This document shows, piece after piece, positions 36,855 to 45,813 of a stretch of 64,000 nucleotides of DNA; the first letter of the stretch is position 1; every line of letters begins with the position of its first letter. A program made the translations under genes and the position numbers. The notes beneath the pieces are model-generated. The model was given only the letters and a program-made list of their open reading frames with translations. It made no database searches and was not told where the DNA came from. Origin of the DNA: an uncultured Spirochaetales bacterium (lineage in GTDB: Bacteria; Spirochaetota; Spirochaetia; JAFGXN01); the NCBI GenBank assembly GCA_949289575.1, contig CASEOG010000005.1:356006-420005 (forward strand), in the 5' to 3' direction.

Positions 36855-38533
36855 AATTCTCTCCTCAGCAACTCACGTGCATGCGTTAAAGATATATCTG
36901 CGGAAGCATTTCCCGCCAGCATGCGGGCAATTTCCGACACCCGCGACTCCCCTCCGACCGGCTCGAGGCGGGTAACCGTCCGTCCGTCAACTCCTTCTTT
37001 CCGAATCAGAATATGATGTTCGGCCCGGGCCGCTATCGATGCCGAATGGGTAATACAAAGAACCTGCTTTTTCGATGCGATTTCCTCCAGGCGCGAGGCG
37101 ATTGTCAAAGCCACTTCGCCGCCTACACCGGAATCCACCTCATCAAAAAGCATTGTTTCTATATTATCGACAGAAACAAAAACAGACTTTACCGACAGCA
37201 AAATACGGGACAGTTCTCCGCCGGAGGCAATGGCCGACAGCGGTTTCAGAGCCTCACCTTCATTGGGCGCAATGCAGAAAACAGGCGTGTCGAACCCGTT
37301 GACGGTGCAAATCGGCTGTCCCTGATCGTTAAACTTCTGATCGAGGCGAACTTTAAAAATCGCTTTTTTCATGCCCAGCGGCCGAAGCATCGACTGAATT
37401 TTCTCCTCGAGTTCGGCAGCGCCCTTTCGCCTGATTCGGGATAATTCGACAGCCTGTCTGAGAACCTCGGCCTCCAGCTGTTTCTGTTCTTTTTCGAGAG
37501 CCTCGCAGGCCGTATCGAAATTTTCGAGTTCGCCAATCCTCACCTCGGCGGCGGCCGCATACTTCAGGACATCCTCAACGGTTTCCCCGTATTTCGATTC
37601 CAGCCGGCGGATCTGATGCAGACGCGCCTGAAGCGTCTCCAGTGTTTCGGGGTCGAAAGAAAGTTTTCCCGCAAAATCCTGAACATCGCCGGCAACATCT
37701 TCCAGCTCGTAAAAAGCGGCCTCAAAACGGGCGAGACTTCCGGCCAGCCGTTCGTCGACACCGCTTAAATGACGCAACGCCTGCAATCCGCTTCTCAACG
37801 ACTTTAAAGCACCCCCGGAGGATTCGGCGACTGCCTCGGTAAAGGCTTCGGTATGGGCGAAAATTTTTTCGGCCTGACCGATAATCCGCAGCTGCGCTTC
37901 GGCCTCTTCCTCTTCTCCGGGACGCAGCGCCGCCGCTTTAATCTCGTCGACACCGTAACGCAGCAAATCGAGCTCGCGTGCCCGCTCCCGCTCGTCTGAA
38001 TGCATCTGTTCTTTCTTCTTTTGGAGCTCGCACAGACGGTTGAAGCCGGCAGCCACCGACTCGGCCAAATCGAGGCAGCGCGCATATCGGTCCAAAAGCT
38101 GCCGCTGTCTGGCCGGTTTTAAAAGCGTCATCTGTTCATGCTGTGCATGGGCATCAATCAGAAGCGAGGCAAACTCTTCCAAATCCCCGCGGGTCACGGA
38201 GACTCCCTGAATCGTTTGCGTTCCTTTACCGGTCCGCCGCAAAGTGCGCCGCAAAATCACGGTCCCCTCTTCGCTTTCCAGTTCGCGGGCCGCCAGCCAT
38301 TTTCGGGCCTCCTCATTGCCGCATACATCGACCGTACCGGTCACCGTTGTTTCGTCTTCGCCCTCGGTGATGACGCCTGTATCCGGTTTTGCGCCGAAAA
38401 GAAACCGCAACGCACCGGCAAAAACGGTTTTTCCGCTTCCGGTTTCTCCCGTCAGGACGGTAAATCCCGGTTCGAATGATATTTCCTGATGACGTATCAG
38501 CGCATAATTTCGAATCTGCACCGAATCAAGCAT
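36851..38533 (-). CDS. recN: DNA repair protein RecN
   Basis: A 560-residue SMC-like ATPase. Walker A is GETGSGKTVFAGAL (about 30-43), followed by a long coiled coil; the ABC signature region is ASGGELSRILLSVKSV and Walker B with D-loop is MLFDEVDSGVGG. It acts in double-strand break repair. It overlaps nadK by eight bases. Confidence 0.95.
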   Translation of the reverse strand: MLDSVQIRNYALIRHQEISFEPGFTVLTGETGSGKTVFAGALRFLFGAKPDTGVITEGEDETTVTGTVDVCGNEEARKWLAARELESEEGTVILRRTLRRTGKGTQTIQGVSVTRGDLEEFASLLIDAHAQHEQMTLLKPARQRQLLDRYARCLDLAESVAAGFNRLCELQKKKEQMHSDERERARELDLLRYGVDEIKAAALRPGEEEEAEAQLRIIGQAEKIFAHTEAFTEAVAESSGGALKSLRSGLQALRHLSGVDERLAGSLARFEAAFYELEDVAGDVQDFAGKLSFDPETLETLQARLHQIRRLESKYGETVEDVLKYAAAAEVRIGELENFDTACEALEKEQKQLEAEVLRQAVELSRIRRKGAAELEEKIQSMLRPLGMKKAIFKVRLDQKFNDQGQPICTVNGFDTPVFCIAPNEGEALKPLSAIASGGELSRILLSVKSVFVSVDNIETMLFDEVDSGVGGEVALTIASRLEEIASKKQVLCITHSASIAARAEHHILIRKEGVDGRTVTRLEPVGGESRVSEIARMLAGNASADISLTHARELLRREL

Positions 38534-39359
38534 GCGTGCCTCCCGACCAGTTCAGTTTGCTCCTCAAAACATCGTAAAATTGACGCTCGGGATCTTTTAT
38601 CAGAAATAATTTTCTGTCCGATATCCGAATATTTAAAGTATCACTATCTTTCAATCTCACCACTTCCTGCCCGTCCAATGTCAGAATCAGCCCCGTTTTA
38701 TTTTCGGGTGAAGGCCCGACGGTTGCTGTCTTTCCGGCCGGAATCACGAGCGGCCGGTTCGACAGCGAATAAGGACAAACGGGACTGATAATCAAAGCAT
38801 TCATTTCGGGATCCAAAATAGGACCGCCGGCAGCCGCACTGTAAGCGGTCGATCCGGTCGGTGTCGCACAAAGCAGCCCGTCGGCACGAAAACGGCCGAC
38901 AAAAAAATCATCGATTTTTAAATCCACCGAAACAAGTTTGGAAATTCCCTCCGCACATACAACCGCATCGTTCAGAGCCGAATAAGAAACAGTGTCTCCG
39001 CTCCGATTCAATTCGACGGACAGCAGTAATCGCGGAGAACAGACATAAGAATTCCGGAAAAACCCGTCCAGACAGTTTTTCCAGTTATGCCTTGTCATCT
39101 CGGTGATAAATCCGACTGTTCCCAAATTGACCGCCAGGACGGGAACCGGAAACGGTAAATGACGGGCGGCATAAAGCACCGTACCGTCCCCCCCCAATGT
39201 TACAGCCAACCCGGCATCTTCGGGATAAGGGCGCGATTCACGTGTATCGGCAAACCGAACCTCGACATCCGCCTTCCGGCTGCGGCAAAATCCGGTCATC
39301 TCATCTATCATCGCTCCGACTTCGGATTTGGTCCGGTTGGCTACAATCAGAACTTTCAT
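38526..39359 (-). CDS. nadK: NAD kinase
   Basis: A 277-residue ATP-NAD kinase that produces NADP. The GGDGT motif (LGGDGTVLYAAR, about 55) and the second conserved region GLLCATPTGSTAYSAAAGGP are intact, with NLGTVGFITEM between. It lies between the aminotransferase-like gene and recN; nadK-recN adjacency is widespread. Confidence 0.95.
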   Translation of the reverse strand: MKVLIVANRTKSEVGAMIDEMTGFCRSRKADVEVRFADTRESRPYPEDAGLAVTLGGDGTVLYAARHLPFPVPVLAVNLGTVGFITEMTRHNWKNCLDGFFRNSYVCSPRLLLSVELNRSGDTVSYSALNDAVVCAEGISKLVSVDLKIDDFFVGRFRADGLLCATPTGSTAYSAAAGGPILDPEMNALIISPVCPYSLSNRPLVIPAGKTATVGPSPENKTGLILTLDGQEVVRLKDSDTLNIRISDRKLFLIKDPERQFYDVLRSKLNWSGGTHA

Positions 39360-39367
39360 CGACTCCC

Positions 39368-40411
39368 CTAGGCGACCGTCGAAATCAGTTTCGAAATCAG
39401 CTTACAGTCCTCGCCCGACAGCATCGGATAAAGCGGAAAAACCAGACAGCGGTTCATCAGATTTAAGGCGCGGGGACATCCGGCGCCGTCGCCCGAAGAG
39501 AGGAGAACTTTGTCGAACGCGAACCGTACTTCCACTCCTTTTTTGGCGGCATACTTAATAATTTCTCTCGTATCGACATCCAGCAAAATCGGGAACGCAC
39601 AGTAAAATCCGTCCGAATATTTCGAAAACGAGAGGGTTTCTTTACGGCTTCTCATAAAAGCCGCCATATAAATCGTGAAAATCTCTTTTCGGCGACGCAG
39701 GGCTTCATCCGAAGCCAGCACCTGAATTCTTGCCAAAGAGGCATTCAAGTCGGAAAGAACCGTTTCGGCTGAAAATTCGGATAAAAGATGCTTGAGTTTC
39801 GATGCCTGAATCCGGTTTCTGGCGGTTATCACAAGCCCTCCTCCGCCGGTAACCGGACCGTCCGATTCCAGCCCGAGCAGACAAAAATCGACATCCGCCC
39901 CCAAAGGCCGTTCCTTATCTCCGTTTCCGTCTGCCGGAGGCAACCCGAGCCCGAACGAAGCGGTGACATCGCGAATCAGCGGCACCTGCCACTCCGAAAA
40001 ATCCTCTGCAGGTACAATATTTCCCAGTGTATCGTTTAAAACTATTGCGGCAACCGATTCGTCATAAAGAGTACGAACCGATTCGGGATCAATCAGAGCC
40101 GTTTTTATATCGACATCGCATAACCGTAAATCGGCAGCCGCCGCAGCCACCGGATCTCCGTACCGGGCCGGAGCCAACGCGGAAAGCAGAACGGTCCGTT
40201 TTTCATCCGAACACAACAGACGGTACAATAATGCCGTCCCTTTTCCCGGATCGCGAACGGCGATTCCCCCGGCGTGTCCCAGTTTTTCGCAAACGGCAGT
40301 GACCAGCAAATCGGTCAGTTCGCCCGTCCCCAGTTTGTCGTCAACCATACATGTCAGAACGGCATCCAAATCTTTGCGTCGTATTGTCGGGTTAAAAACA
40401 GGAATTTTCAT
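39368..40411 (-). CDS. DegT/DnrJ-type aminotransferase-fold protein lacking the PLP lysine
   Basis: A 347-residue protein resembling PLP-dependent sugar aminotransferases: IPVFNPTIRRKDLDAV at the N-terminus, AIVLNDTLGNIVPAEDF, RDVTASFG where the family has the EDxAxxxG motif, and TGGGGLVITARN where it has TGEGGMxxT. The Schiff-base lysine normally found just before that last motif (SFxxxK) is missing; the segment reads GLESDGPVT. It may bind a ligand without catalysis. T. pallidum has, as I recall, an SpsC-like gene in the same place. GGAG precedes the ATG at 40411. Confidence 0.7.
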   Translation of the reverse strand: MKIPVFNPTIRRKDLDAVLTCMVDDKLGTGELTDLLVTAVCEKLGHAGGIAVRDPGKGTALLYRLLCSDEKRTVLLSALAPARYGDPVAAAAADLRLCDVDIKTALIDPESVRTLYDESVAAIVLNDTLGNIVPAEDFSEWQVPLIRDVTASFGLGLPPADGNGDKERPLGADVDFCLLGLESDGPVTGGGGLVITARNRIQASKLKHLLSEFSAETVLSDLNASLARIQVLASDEALRRRKEIFTIYMAAFMRSRKETLSFSKYSDGFYCAFPILLDVDTREIIKYAAKKGVEVRFAFDKVLLSSGDGAGCPRALNLMNRCLVFPLYPMLSGEDCKLISKLISTVA

Positions 40412-40425
40412 CAAAGCAAGCTCCG

Positions 40426-40896
40426 TCAGCCGATTTCGGAAATACGCTGCCATTCTTTCGGCGCAAAAATCTTGTAAGCATCCAAAATGACAATGTACTC
40501 GTTTTTATCGATATAAACACCGGTCACATAGGCGTTACCGATTTTATCGTGACCGGCAGAAGACTGCTGTATCTGCTTTGTATCAATCTCGATAATTCTC
40601 AACACGGAATCGACCACCAGACCGACTTTGCACTTCTCGACATCAATGATAATGATGCCGTCAACGGCATCCTTATCGGCCAGTTCGGCGACAGGAATCT
40701 GGAATCGGGAATGAAGGTTGATAATCGGAATAACCTCACCCCTCAGATTATAGAGTCCCTCGACATAAACCGGCGCATTGGGAATCGCACGAACATCTTC
40801 GTAGTCGACAATAGAATGAATCAGCATAATATCGATGCCGTAAATCTCATTTCCGATTCGGAACGTGACATATTTTCGATTTGTATTTTCAGCCAT
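40426..40896 (-). CDS. cheW: Chemotaxis coupling protein CheW
   Basis: A 156-residue CheW-domain protein. YVTFRIGNEIYGIDIMLIHSI, the receptor-binding GLYNLRGEVIPIINLHSRF and VVDSVLRIIEID (all quoted in part) are typical. It bridges chemoreceptors and CheA. The start has AGGAG upstream and an AT-rich region with TATAAT, so this may be the first gene of the nadK-recN run. Confidence 0.94.
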   Translation of the reverse strand: MAENTNRKYVTFRIGNEIYGIDIMLIHSIVDYEDVRAIPNAPVYVEGLYNLRGEVIPIINLHSRFQIPVAELADKDAVDGIIIIDVEKCKVGLVVDSVLRIIEIDTKQIQQSSAGHDKIGNAYVTGVYIDKNEYIVILDAYKIFAPKEWQRISEIG

Positions 40897-40965
40897 AAAG
40901 AGGACTCCTCATATTATATTAATACAGAAACAGGTTAAAATCAAGCAAAAATCAATAAGAAAAAA

Positions 40966-40993
40966 GCGCCGAATCGTAAGAAACGGCGCTTTG
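40966..40993 (-). terminator. Terminator after the 41013 gene
   Basis: Stem AAAGCGCCG / CGGCGCTTT around a 12-base loop, followed on the minus strand by six T. It separates the outer-membrane-like gene from cheW. Confidence 0.82.
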
Positions 40994-41012
40994 GTCAATC
41001 CGCGGAAACGGA

Positions 41013-41504
41013 TTACTGAAAACGGTACCGCAGACCGACACCGGCACGATAACCGAACCAAACCGGAGTTTTGTAATACTCGCTCTTAAAAGGAACCATA
41101 AGTCCGGGGGCAAAATCAATAAAGATGTTGAATCCTTTAACCTCTCTGATATCGATTTCCCACCGTAAATCGGCCAGAATATCCAAACCGCCGTAAACCC
41201 CGCCGATAAAGCCGATTGTACCGCCGACCGACGGCCCCAGCGTCAGTGCCCACGGATTTCCGTCGACCGATCCGTCAACCAGCGTAAACAGTGCTCCCAA
41301 ATAAACATTCAGCCCTCCGCGTCCGGAGAGAAACCCGTTATATGCCGCAATCAAATCGAGCTCGACCAAGTCGGTAAACTCATGCGAATAAGAAAGACCG
41401 AGCGGCCATCCGATGTAGGCGCCGAGTTTATCTTTACTGCTCGCAAAGACCGTACCGGAAGCCGTCAAAACCAAAAGACAAATCAGTAAAAATTTTTTCT
41501 TCAT
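41013..41504 (-). CDS. Small exported beta-barrel-like protein
   Basis: A 163-residue protein. A clear signal peptide (KKKFLLICLLVLTASGTVFA, cleaved before SSKDK) is followed by Gly- and aromatic-rich strands (LGAYIGWPLGLSYSHEF, FIGGVYGGLDILADLRW) and an aromatic C-terminal strand GVGLRYRF ending in Gln. This fits a small outer-membrane beta barrel of about eight strands. No function can be given. The ATG at 41504 has GAGGAG upstream; its own promoter and terminator make it monocistronic. Confidence 0.68.
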   Translation of the reverse strand: MKKKFLLICLLVLTASGTVFASSKDKLGAYIGWPLGLSYSHEFTDLVELDLIAAYNGFLSGRGGLNVYLGALFTLVDGSVDGNPWALTLGPSVGGTIGFIGGVYGGLDILADLRWEIDIREVKGFNIFIDFAPGLMVPFKSEYYKTPVWFGYRAGVGLRYRFQ

Positions 41505-41528
41505 AAAGAAATCTCCTCTCTTTGAATG

Positions 41529-41557
41529 ATTATACACCCTTTTTTAAATGAAGGCAA
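41529..41557 (-). promoter_or_regulatory. Promoter of the beta-barrel-like gene
   Basis: On the minus strand TTGCCT (41552-41557), 17 bases, TATAAT (41529-41534), about 25 bases before the ATG. Confidence 0.72.
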
Positions 41558-41627
41558 CTTATAAAATCAAAAATTTCACACAGGAATTTCCCGATAATTT
41601 GCTCCGAACCGTTTCCGAAAAAACGAA

Positions 41628-41656
41628 TTGCCAAAACAGCCGAAATCTTGTAAGAT
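41628..41656 (+). promoter_or_regulatory. Putative promoter giving a leaderless nth transcript
   Basis: TTGCCA (41628-41633), 17 bases, TAAGAT (41651-41656), then six bases to the ATG at 41663. No Shine-Dalgarno sequence lies upstream of the start. Confidence 0.6.
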
Positions 41657-41662
41657 AAACCG

Positions 41663-42328
41663 ATGAGTGACGAAAAAAAGAGTTTCCGCTTTCTGTCCCG
41701 GGATGAAATCCGCACGCTGTTTGACCGTTTTCGGGCGGCCGAACCGGAACCGAAAAGCGAACTGATTGCCCCGAACGCTTTTACCCTGCTGGTTTCGGTT
41801 GTTTTATCGGCGCAGACAACCGACAAAAGCGTGAACAAAGCGACGGCGGAACTGTATAAAATTGCCGACACACCGGCAGCTATGGCGGCTTTGGGCGAAG
41901 AAAAGCTGATTTCCTACATCCGTTCCATCGGTCTTTACCGGTCGAAAGCGGCCCATGTCATCGCTCTCAGCCGCATACTGGCCGACCGGTACGACGGTCA
42001 AGTGCCCGATACGCGTGAAGCACTGGAATCGCTTCCGGGAGTCGGCCGCAAAACCGCCAACGTCGTACTCAACGTCGTTTTTCATCAGCCGACCATGCCG
42101 GTCGACACTCATCTGCTGCGGATTTCGCCCCGCATGGGACTTTCCGACGGAAAGACTCCCGAAGCAGTCGAAAAAGATCTGCTGCGGGTCATTCCGCAGG
42201 AATATCTGGAACACGCCCACCACTGGCTGATTTTACACGGCCGATACATCTGCACCGCCCGCAAACCGCAATGCTCCGCCTGCCCGGCCGCCGACCTCTG
42301 CCCGAAAAACAATCTTGACGGAGTCTGA
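41663..42328 (+). CDS. nth: Endonuclease III (DNA glycosylase/AP lyase)
   Basis: A 221-residue base-excision repair enzyme for oxidised pyrimidines. The helix-hairpin-helix LPGVGRKTANVVLNVV carries the catalytic Lys130, and Asp148 is in MPVDTHLLRIS. The 4Fe-4S cluster ligands are Cys197, 204, 207 and 213 (C-x6-C-x2-C-x5-C). The final residues overlap the mscS ribosome site. The mRNA appears leaderless. Confidence 0.95.
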   Translation: MSDEKKSFRFLSRDEIRTLFDRFRAAEPEPKSELIAPNAFTLLVSVVLSAQTTDKSVNKATAELYKIADTPAAMAALGEEKLISYIRSIGLYRSKAAHVIALSRILADRYDGQVPDTREALESLPGVGRKTANVVLNVVFHQPTMPVDTHLLRISPRMGLSDGKTPEAVEKDLLRVIPQEYLEHAHHWLILHGRYICTARKPQCSACPAADLCPKNNLDGV

Positions 42329-42329
42329 C

Positions 42330-43253
42330 ATGAACGAAACAGAAACGACTGCCGCTCTTCCGGCCGAAGAACCGCTTCCTTCCGACACAGCCGAATCGAT
42401 CGGTGAAACCATCGAAGAAACGATTTCCGAGTTTAAACCGCAATTTATCAACGATTTTTTTGCCTCATCTTACTTTCCGAAAATCATTAATGCCCTGATT
42501 GCCGCAGCGGTTTTTTACCTGCTCTACCGCCTGACACGAAAAGTTCTGAAACGCATCCCTGCTCCGAAAATGACGGCTCAGGCACAAAATGCCGTCAGAA
42601 AAGCCGCCAAATATCTTTTTTTCACACTCTGTTTCTTCTATATTTTGGGGATTTTCGGCATCCGGCTGAACGGTCTGCTCGGTGCGGCGGGAATTGCCGG
42701 TATCGCCATCGGTTTTGCCGCACAGACATCTTTCAGCAATATAATCAGCGGTTTTTTTCTGCTGACCGAAAAAACATTGAAAACGGGAGACTACATTACC
42801 GTCGGCGATGTCACGGGAACGGTCGATTCGATTGATTTGCTGTCGGTGAAAATCCATACGGTCGACAATCAGATGATTCGGATTCCGAACGAAACCATTA
42901 TCAAATCGAATCTGAAAAACACAACCTATTTTCCGATTCGCCGTTTATCGATTCCGGTTTCGGTTGCCTACGACACCCCTCTCGAAAAGGCCACGGAAGT
43001 CCTGCTAAGCGTTCCCGACCGCTGTCCCGATGTTCTCAAAGATCCCGCACCGGCCGTTTTTTGGGACGAGTTCGGAGATTCCGGCATCAATGTCCGCCTG
43101 GCGGTCTGGCTGAAAATCGACAAATACTGGAGTGTGCGAAACGCTGTTTTTACGGAAATCAAAAAAGCTTTCGACGAGAATGGGATTACCATTCCGTTCC
43201 CGCAAATGGATATTCACACAGATAAAGACCCCCTGCCGCCGGGGCAAAGTTAA
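42330..43253 (+). CDS. mscS: Small-conductance mechanosensitive channel MscS family
   Basis: A 307-residue protein. A Glu/Thr-rich N-terminus (1-45) is followed by three membrane helices (about 50-70, 95-113 and 118-145). The pore helix has AGIAGIAIGFAAQTSFSNII, then the beta domain with KTGDYITVGDVTGTVDSID. It vents solutes upon membrane tension. The ATG at 42330 starts one base past the nth stop, with GGAG within nth. Confidence 0.92.
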   Translation: MNETETTAALPAEEPLPSDTAESIGETIEETISEFKPQFINDFFASSYFPKIINALIAAAVFYLLYRLTRKVLKRIPAPKMTAQAQNAVRKAAKYLFFTLCFFYILGIFGIRLNGLLGAAGIAGIAIGFAAQTSFSNIISGFFLLTEKTLKTGDYITVGDVTGTVDSIDLLSVKIHTVDNQMIRIPNETIIKSNLKNTTYFPIRRLSIPVSVAYDTPLEKATEVLLSVPDRCPDVLKDPAPAVFWDEFGDSGINVRLAVWLKIDKYWSVRNAVFTEIKKAFDENGITIPFPQMDIHTDKDPLPPGQS

Positions 43254-43687
43254 ACACCGCGGATGTACTGATCGTAATCGAGCTTTTTAAATCCGCGCCG
43301 CCGATAAAGCCGGACGGCCCCTTCGTTGTCCGGTTCGACTTCCAATCGGATGCGGGCGGCATCCGGATATTCTTTTTCCAGAAAATCGAAAAACTCGTTA
43401 CCGAGACCGTGTCCGCGGAAATCGGGGCGAATGTAAATTTCCTCAAGCCAGACAACCGGGCCGCCCGCCTCGTTCGAGTATGAGAGCGCCAGCAGCGCGT
43501 ATCCGGCCGTCTGACCGTCACTCTCCAGGATATACAGCGCCAGAAAGGGGGAGCCGGCCTGCACCGCGTTGAGGGTCTTTTCGAAAAAGGCCGCCGGAAC
43601 CAGATGCAATACCGCCGGGCTGTGATAAAACTCATCGAACAACGACAGCAGCAGTGCGCGGTCGGCCGCCTCATATTTGCGAATCAT
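43250..43687 (-). CDS. GNAT family N-acetyltransferase
   Basis: A 145-residue GNAT-fold protein. The acetyl-CoA-binding motif A is IYIRPDFRGHGLGNEFFDFL (about 85-105), with GYALLALSYSNEAGGPVVWLEE before it and NEGAVRLYRRRGFKKLDYD after it. The acceptor substrate is unknown. It converges with mscS, sharing four bases. Confidence 0.85.
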   Translation of the reverse strand: MIRKYEAADRALLLSLFDEFYHSPAVLHLVPAAFFEKTLNAVQAGSPFLALYILESDGQTAGYALLALSYSNEAGGPVVWLEEIYIRPDFRGHGLGNEFFDFLEKEYPDAARIRLEVEPDNEGAVRLYRRRGFKKLDYDQYIRGV

Positions 43688-43760
43688 AGAAATCCTCCGG
43701 CTGTATTATAAAGAGAGAATCCGAAAATGACAAGCCGCCGGAACGAACGTGTCGGAATTC

Positions 43761-43928
43761 TTAATTCAATCCTTCCCTGTCGATATAATCATCGAACAGC
43801 TCATCGTCACCGATATCGTCGATATCTTCTTCATCAATATCGTTATCTTCAATGTAATCTTCGCGAAGCTGATCGGGATCATCGACCCAATCCTCGAGAC
43901 TGCCGCCCATTTCATCCAAAAGACTCAT
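43761..43928 (-). CDS. Small highly acidic protein (55 residues)
   Basis: A short open frame with ATG at 43928 and GGAGG five bases upstream. It begins MSLLDEMGGSLEDWVDD and continues as an almost pure Asp/Glu/Ile run (EDNDIDEEDIDDIGDDE) before ending REGLN. About 27 of 55 residues are acidic. It has no recognised domain; such proteins can be nucleic-acid mimics or ion binders, but nothing here shows that. Confidence rests on the strong ribosome site and intact frame. Confidence 0.6.
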   Translation of the reverse strand: MSLLDEMGGSLEDWVDDPDQLREDYIEDNDIDEEDIDDIGDDELFDDYIDREGLN

Positions 43929-44044
43929 CAGAACCTCCGTTTTTTGTTATTGTACAACGGAATTCCGCTGCCGTCAATCCGAATTTTTCGCCTGCCAAAG
44001 ATGCCGACCGGCAAAATCGCACTGCCTCTTTCTGTCGACGGACA

Positions 44045-44083
44045 TAAAAAACCTCCCGCCGCATTTTTCGTTACGGCAGGAGG
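44045..44083 (-). terminator. Terminator after the 44108 lipoprotein gene
   Basis: On the minus strand CCTCCTGCCG pairs with CGGCGGGAGG (one G-T pair) around a 12-base loop, followed by six T. Confidence 0.8.
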
Positions 44084-44107
44084 AGCGATATGTAACAAAA
44101 CAAAATC

Positions 44108-44503
44108 TCAATACGAATCGTAAAGAGCGAAGATAATATCCAGGACTCCGCGAATATCCGATTTATAGGTCGAACTTTCACCGGCAACCCTGACCTCAAC
44201 AACACTCCATGCCGAAGTCGACGTATTGACCTTAAATTTCAGACTGACGGGATAACTGTCATACGTATCGGGATCGGTAATATCACCGTAGGCAACAACG
44301 TAATAATTGTCGGCATCAATCTGCTCTGTCATTTTCCATTTAACACTGTCAAATGCATACCAGCAGGCTTCTCCCATCGTGACATCTTTTCTGGCATTGG
44401 AATATCCGGTTTTGACACAGGTCACGGCTTCGTGCTCCGAACACCCGACAAACAGCAATGCCGATAACAAAATTAAGCCGAATAATGTTTTTCGCAGTTT
44501 CAT
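44108..44503 (-). CDS. Lipoprotein with one copy of a repeated domain
   Basis: A 131-residue protein. The lipoprotein signal peptide ends LLFVGC (Cys21). The mature part (about 28-130) is one unit of a domain that occurs twice in the protein at 45076-45813: a Cys-V-[KR]-[ST]-G start, a central W, a [YV]-V-x-[YA]-G-D/E strand, a W near two thirds (TSAWSVVEVRVAG) and a C-terminal helix DIIFALYDSY. Function unknown; it faces the periplasm or outside. GGAG precedes the ATG at 44503, which is 13 bases after the preceding gene. Confidence 0.68.
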   Translation of the reverse strand: MKLRKTLFGLILLSALLFVGCSEHEAVTCVKTGYSNARKDVTMGEACWYAFDSVKWKMTEQIDADNYYVVAYGDITDPDTYDSYPVSLKFKVNTSTSAWSVVEVRVAGESSTYKSDIRGVLDIIFALYDSY

Positions 44504-44516
44504 CGCTGCTCTCCGA

Positions 44517-45020
44517 TTAATAATAATATGCGGAAGCCATAGAGGCGGCAGCAATGGCAGCTATAATCAGAACAAGCAGCCAAATGAATACAGAAACACC
44601 GGCCAGAACGGCGGCAATAATAATGACGTTTTTGTTGGTCCCGCCGACTTTCGACAGATAGACCAGCTGATCGGCCTCATTGCCCGGGAAGAACTTTTCC
44701 GCTTTCGCTTTATGCCGGCGATACGACCAGTTCATAATCCACGGAATCAATGTTCCGTTCAAGAAAGGAACCACCAGAAGCATCCACGACAGGGGCAGCG
44801 AGAGCAGAGCATACAGCGCCCCTTCCCAGTAACGGCGGCGCCACATCATATAAATCGGTCCGAACAGAAAGGACATCCAGTTCCACTGAAAACCGAAAAC
44901 AGGTGCTCCTTTGTAATCGAATTTCTCGAAAGAACGCGTAAAATAAGCGGATGACGATGTTTCCCGCTCGCCCGTCGGATCGCCGTTGATGAAGGCGACA
45001 ATTTTTTTGTCTTTTTCCAT
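44517..45020 (-). CDS. DUF2628-type membrane protein
   Basis: A 167-residue protein. The segment FGFQWNWMSFLFGPIYMMWRRRYWEGAL matches (in part) the DUF2628 pattern of a short amphipathic stretch with aromatic residues leading into membrane helices at about 63-85, 88-103 and 135-160. It ends ASMASAYYY. Role unknown. Start taken at ATG 45020 with AAGGAG eight bases upstream; a GTG three codons earlier overlaps that site. Confidence 0.65.
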   Translation of the reverse strand: MEKDKKIVAFINGDPTGERETSSSAYFTRSFEKFDYKGAPVFGFQWNWMSFLFGPIYMMWRRRYWEGALYALLSLPLSWMLLVVPFLNGTLIPWIMNWSYRRHKAKAEKFFPGNEADQLVYLSKVGGTNKNVIIIAAVLAGVSVFIWLLVLIIAAIAAASMASAYYY

Positions 45021-45075
45021 AAGACTCACTCCTTAAGTTTATTTTTTCGGATTCACCGAAATTGCCTTTTTTTAT

Positions 45076-45813
45076 TCAGAAATAATCACCCGATTTTTCG
45101 AAATAGACGGAATCGATGAGATCGACCATTTCCGCTATTTCCCAAGCCGAGGAAGAGCGGCTGCCCATCAGTTCGATTTCGCATATCTGCCACGTTTCGC
45201 GTGAGACATCGACATCGAAAGTCACTTTTGCCGGCAGAGCCACGCCGTTATGCGCCATTTCTCCCGATGCGGTCACATAAAACCGGTGACGGCGGCCGGA
45301 ATCTTTCACCGACCACTTCAATCCGGCAAAAACAGTATCGAACATCCGCCCGACAGTCGCACTGCTGTATTGCGAATCGGAGAAAAACCCCGAACGGACG
45401 CATTTAATTGCCGGATGCAAATCTTTATCCTGCGCCATTTGCAGGTAGTCGAGAATCTCGCCGACATCGTTGGCCGAAAGCGATTCGATCCCGGCTACGA
45501 CCACCCGTTCCACCCGCCAGGAAGCGGTTTGCGTATCCAGGCGGAAGAAAAAAGTTGTCGGCAGCGGCACCCCTTCGACCGTCATCATGCCGTCGGCCCG
45601 AACGTACCAAATATGCGGCTTCCGATTGTCGGGACGGGCCGTCCACTCCAGACCGGTCATCGGGGAAAAAAGCCGGTCCACCGTTATGTCGGGATAAATC
45701 GTAAACGCCCCGCTGCGGATGATATCGATGCACCGTTCTTCTTCACCCGTCTCCTGCGCCGGCAGGCACAGGGCGACGAAGAACAACATAAACCCGAGAC
45801 TCAACCGCTTCAT
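45076..45813 (-). CDS. Exported protein with two tandem copies of a repeated domain
   Basis: A 245-residue protein with a signal peptide (KRLSLGFMLFFVALCLPAQ). Two units follow, about 27-125 and 136-238. Both contain [IV]-[RK]-S-G-x-F, a T/A-V-[DG]-R-[LM]-F motif, a central [EK]-W, Y-V-[RT]-A-[DS]-G-x-M, V-x-L-P-[TA], [SE]-x-W-[RQ] and a terminal helix. The single-domain lipoprotein at 44108 is a third copy. No known domain was recognised. Its ATG shares a base with the stop of the upstream gene. Confidence 0.65.
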   Translation of the reverse strand: MKRLSLGFMLFFVALCLPAQETGEEERCIDIIRSGAFTIYPDITVDRLFSPMTGLEWTARPDNRKPHIWYVRADGMMTVEGVPLPTTFFFRLDTQTASWRVERVVVAGIESLSANDVGEILDYLQMAQDKDLHPAIKCVRSGFFSDSQYSSATVGRMFDTVFAGLKWSVKDSGRRHRFYVTASGEMAHNGVALPAKVTFDVDVSRETWQICEIELMGSRSSSAWEIAEMVDLIDSVYFEKSGDYF

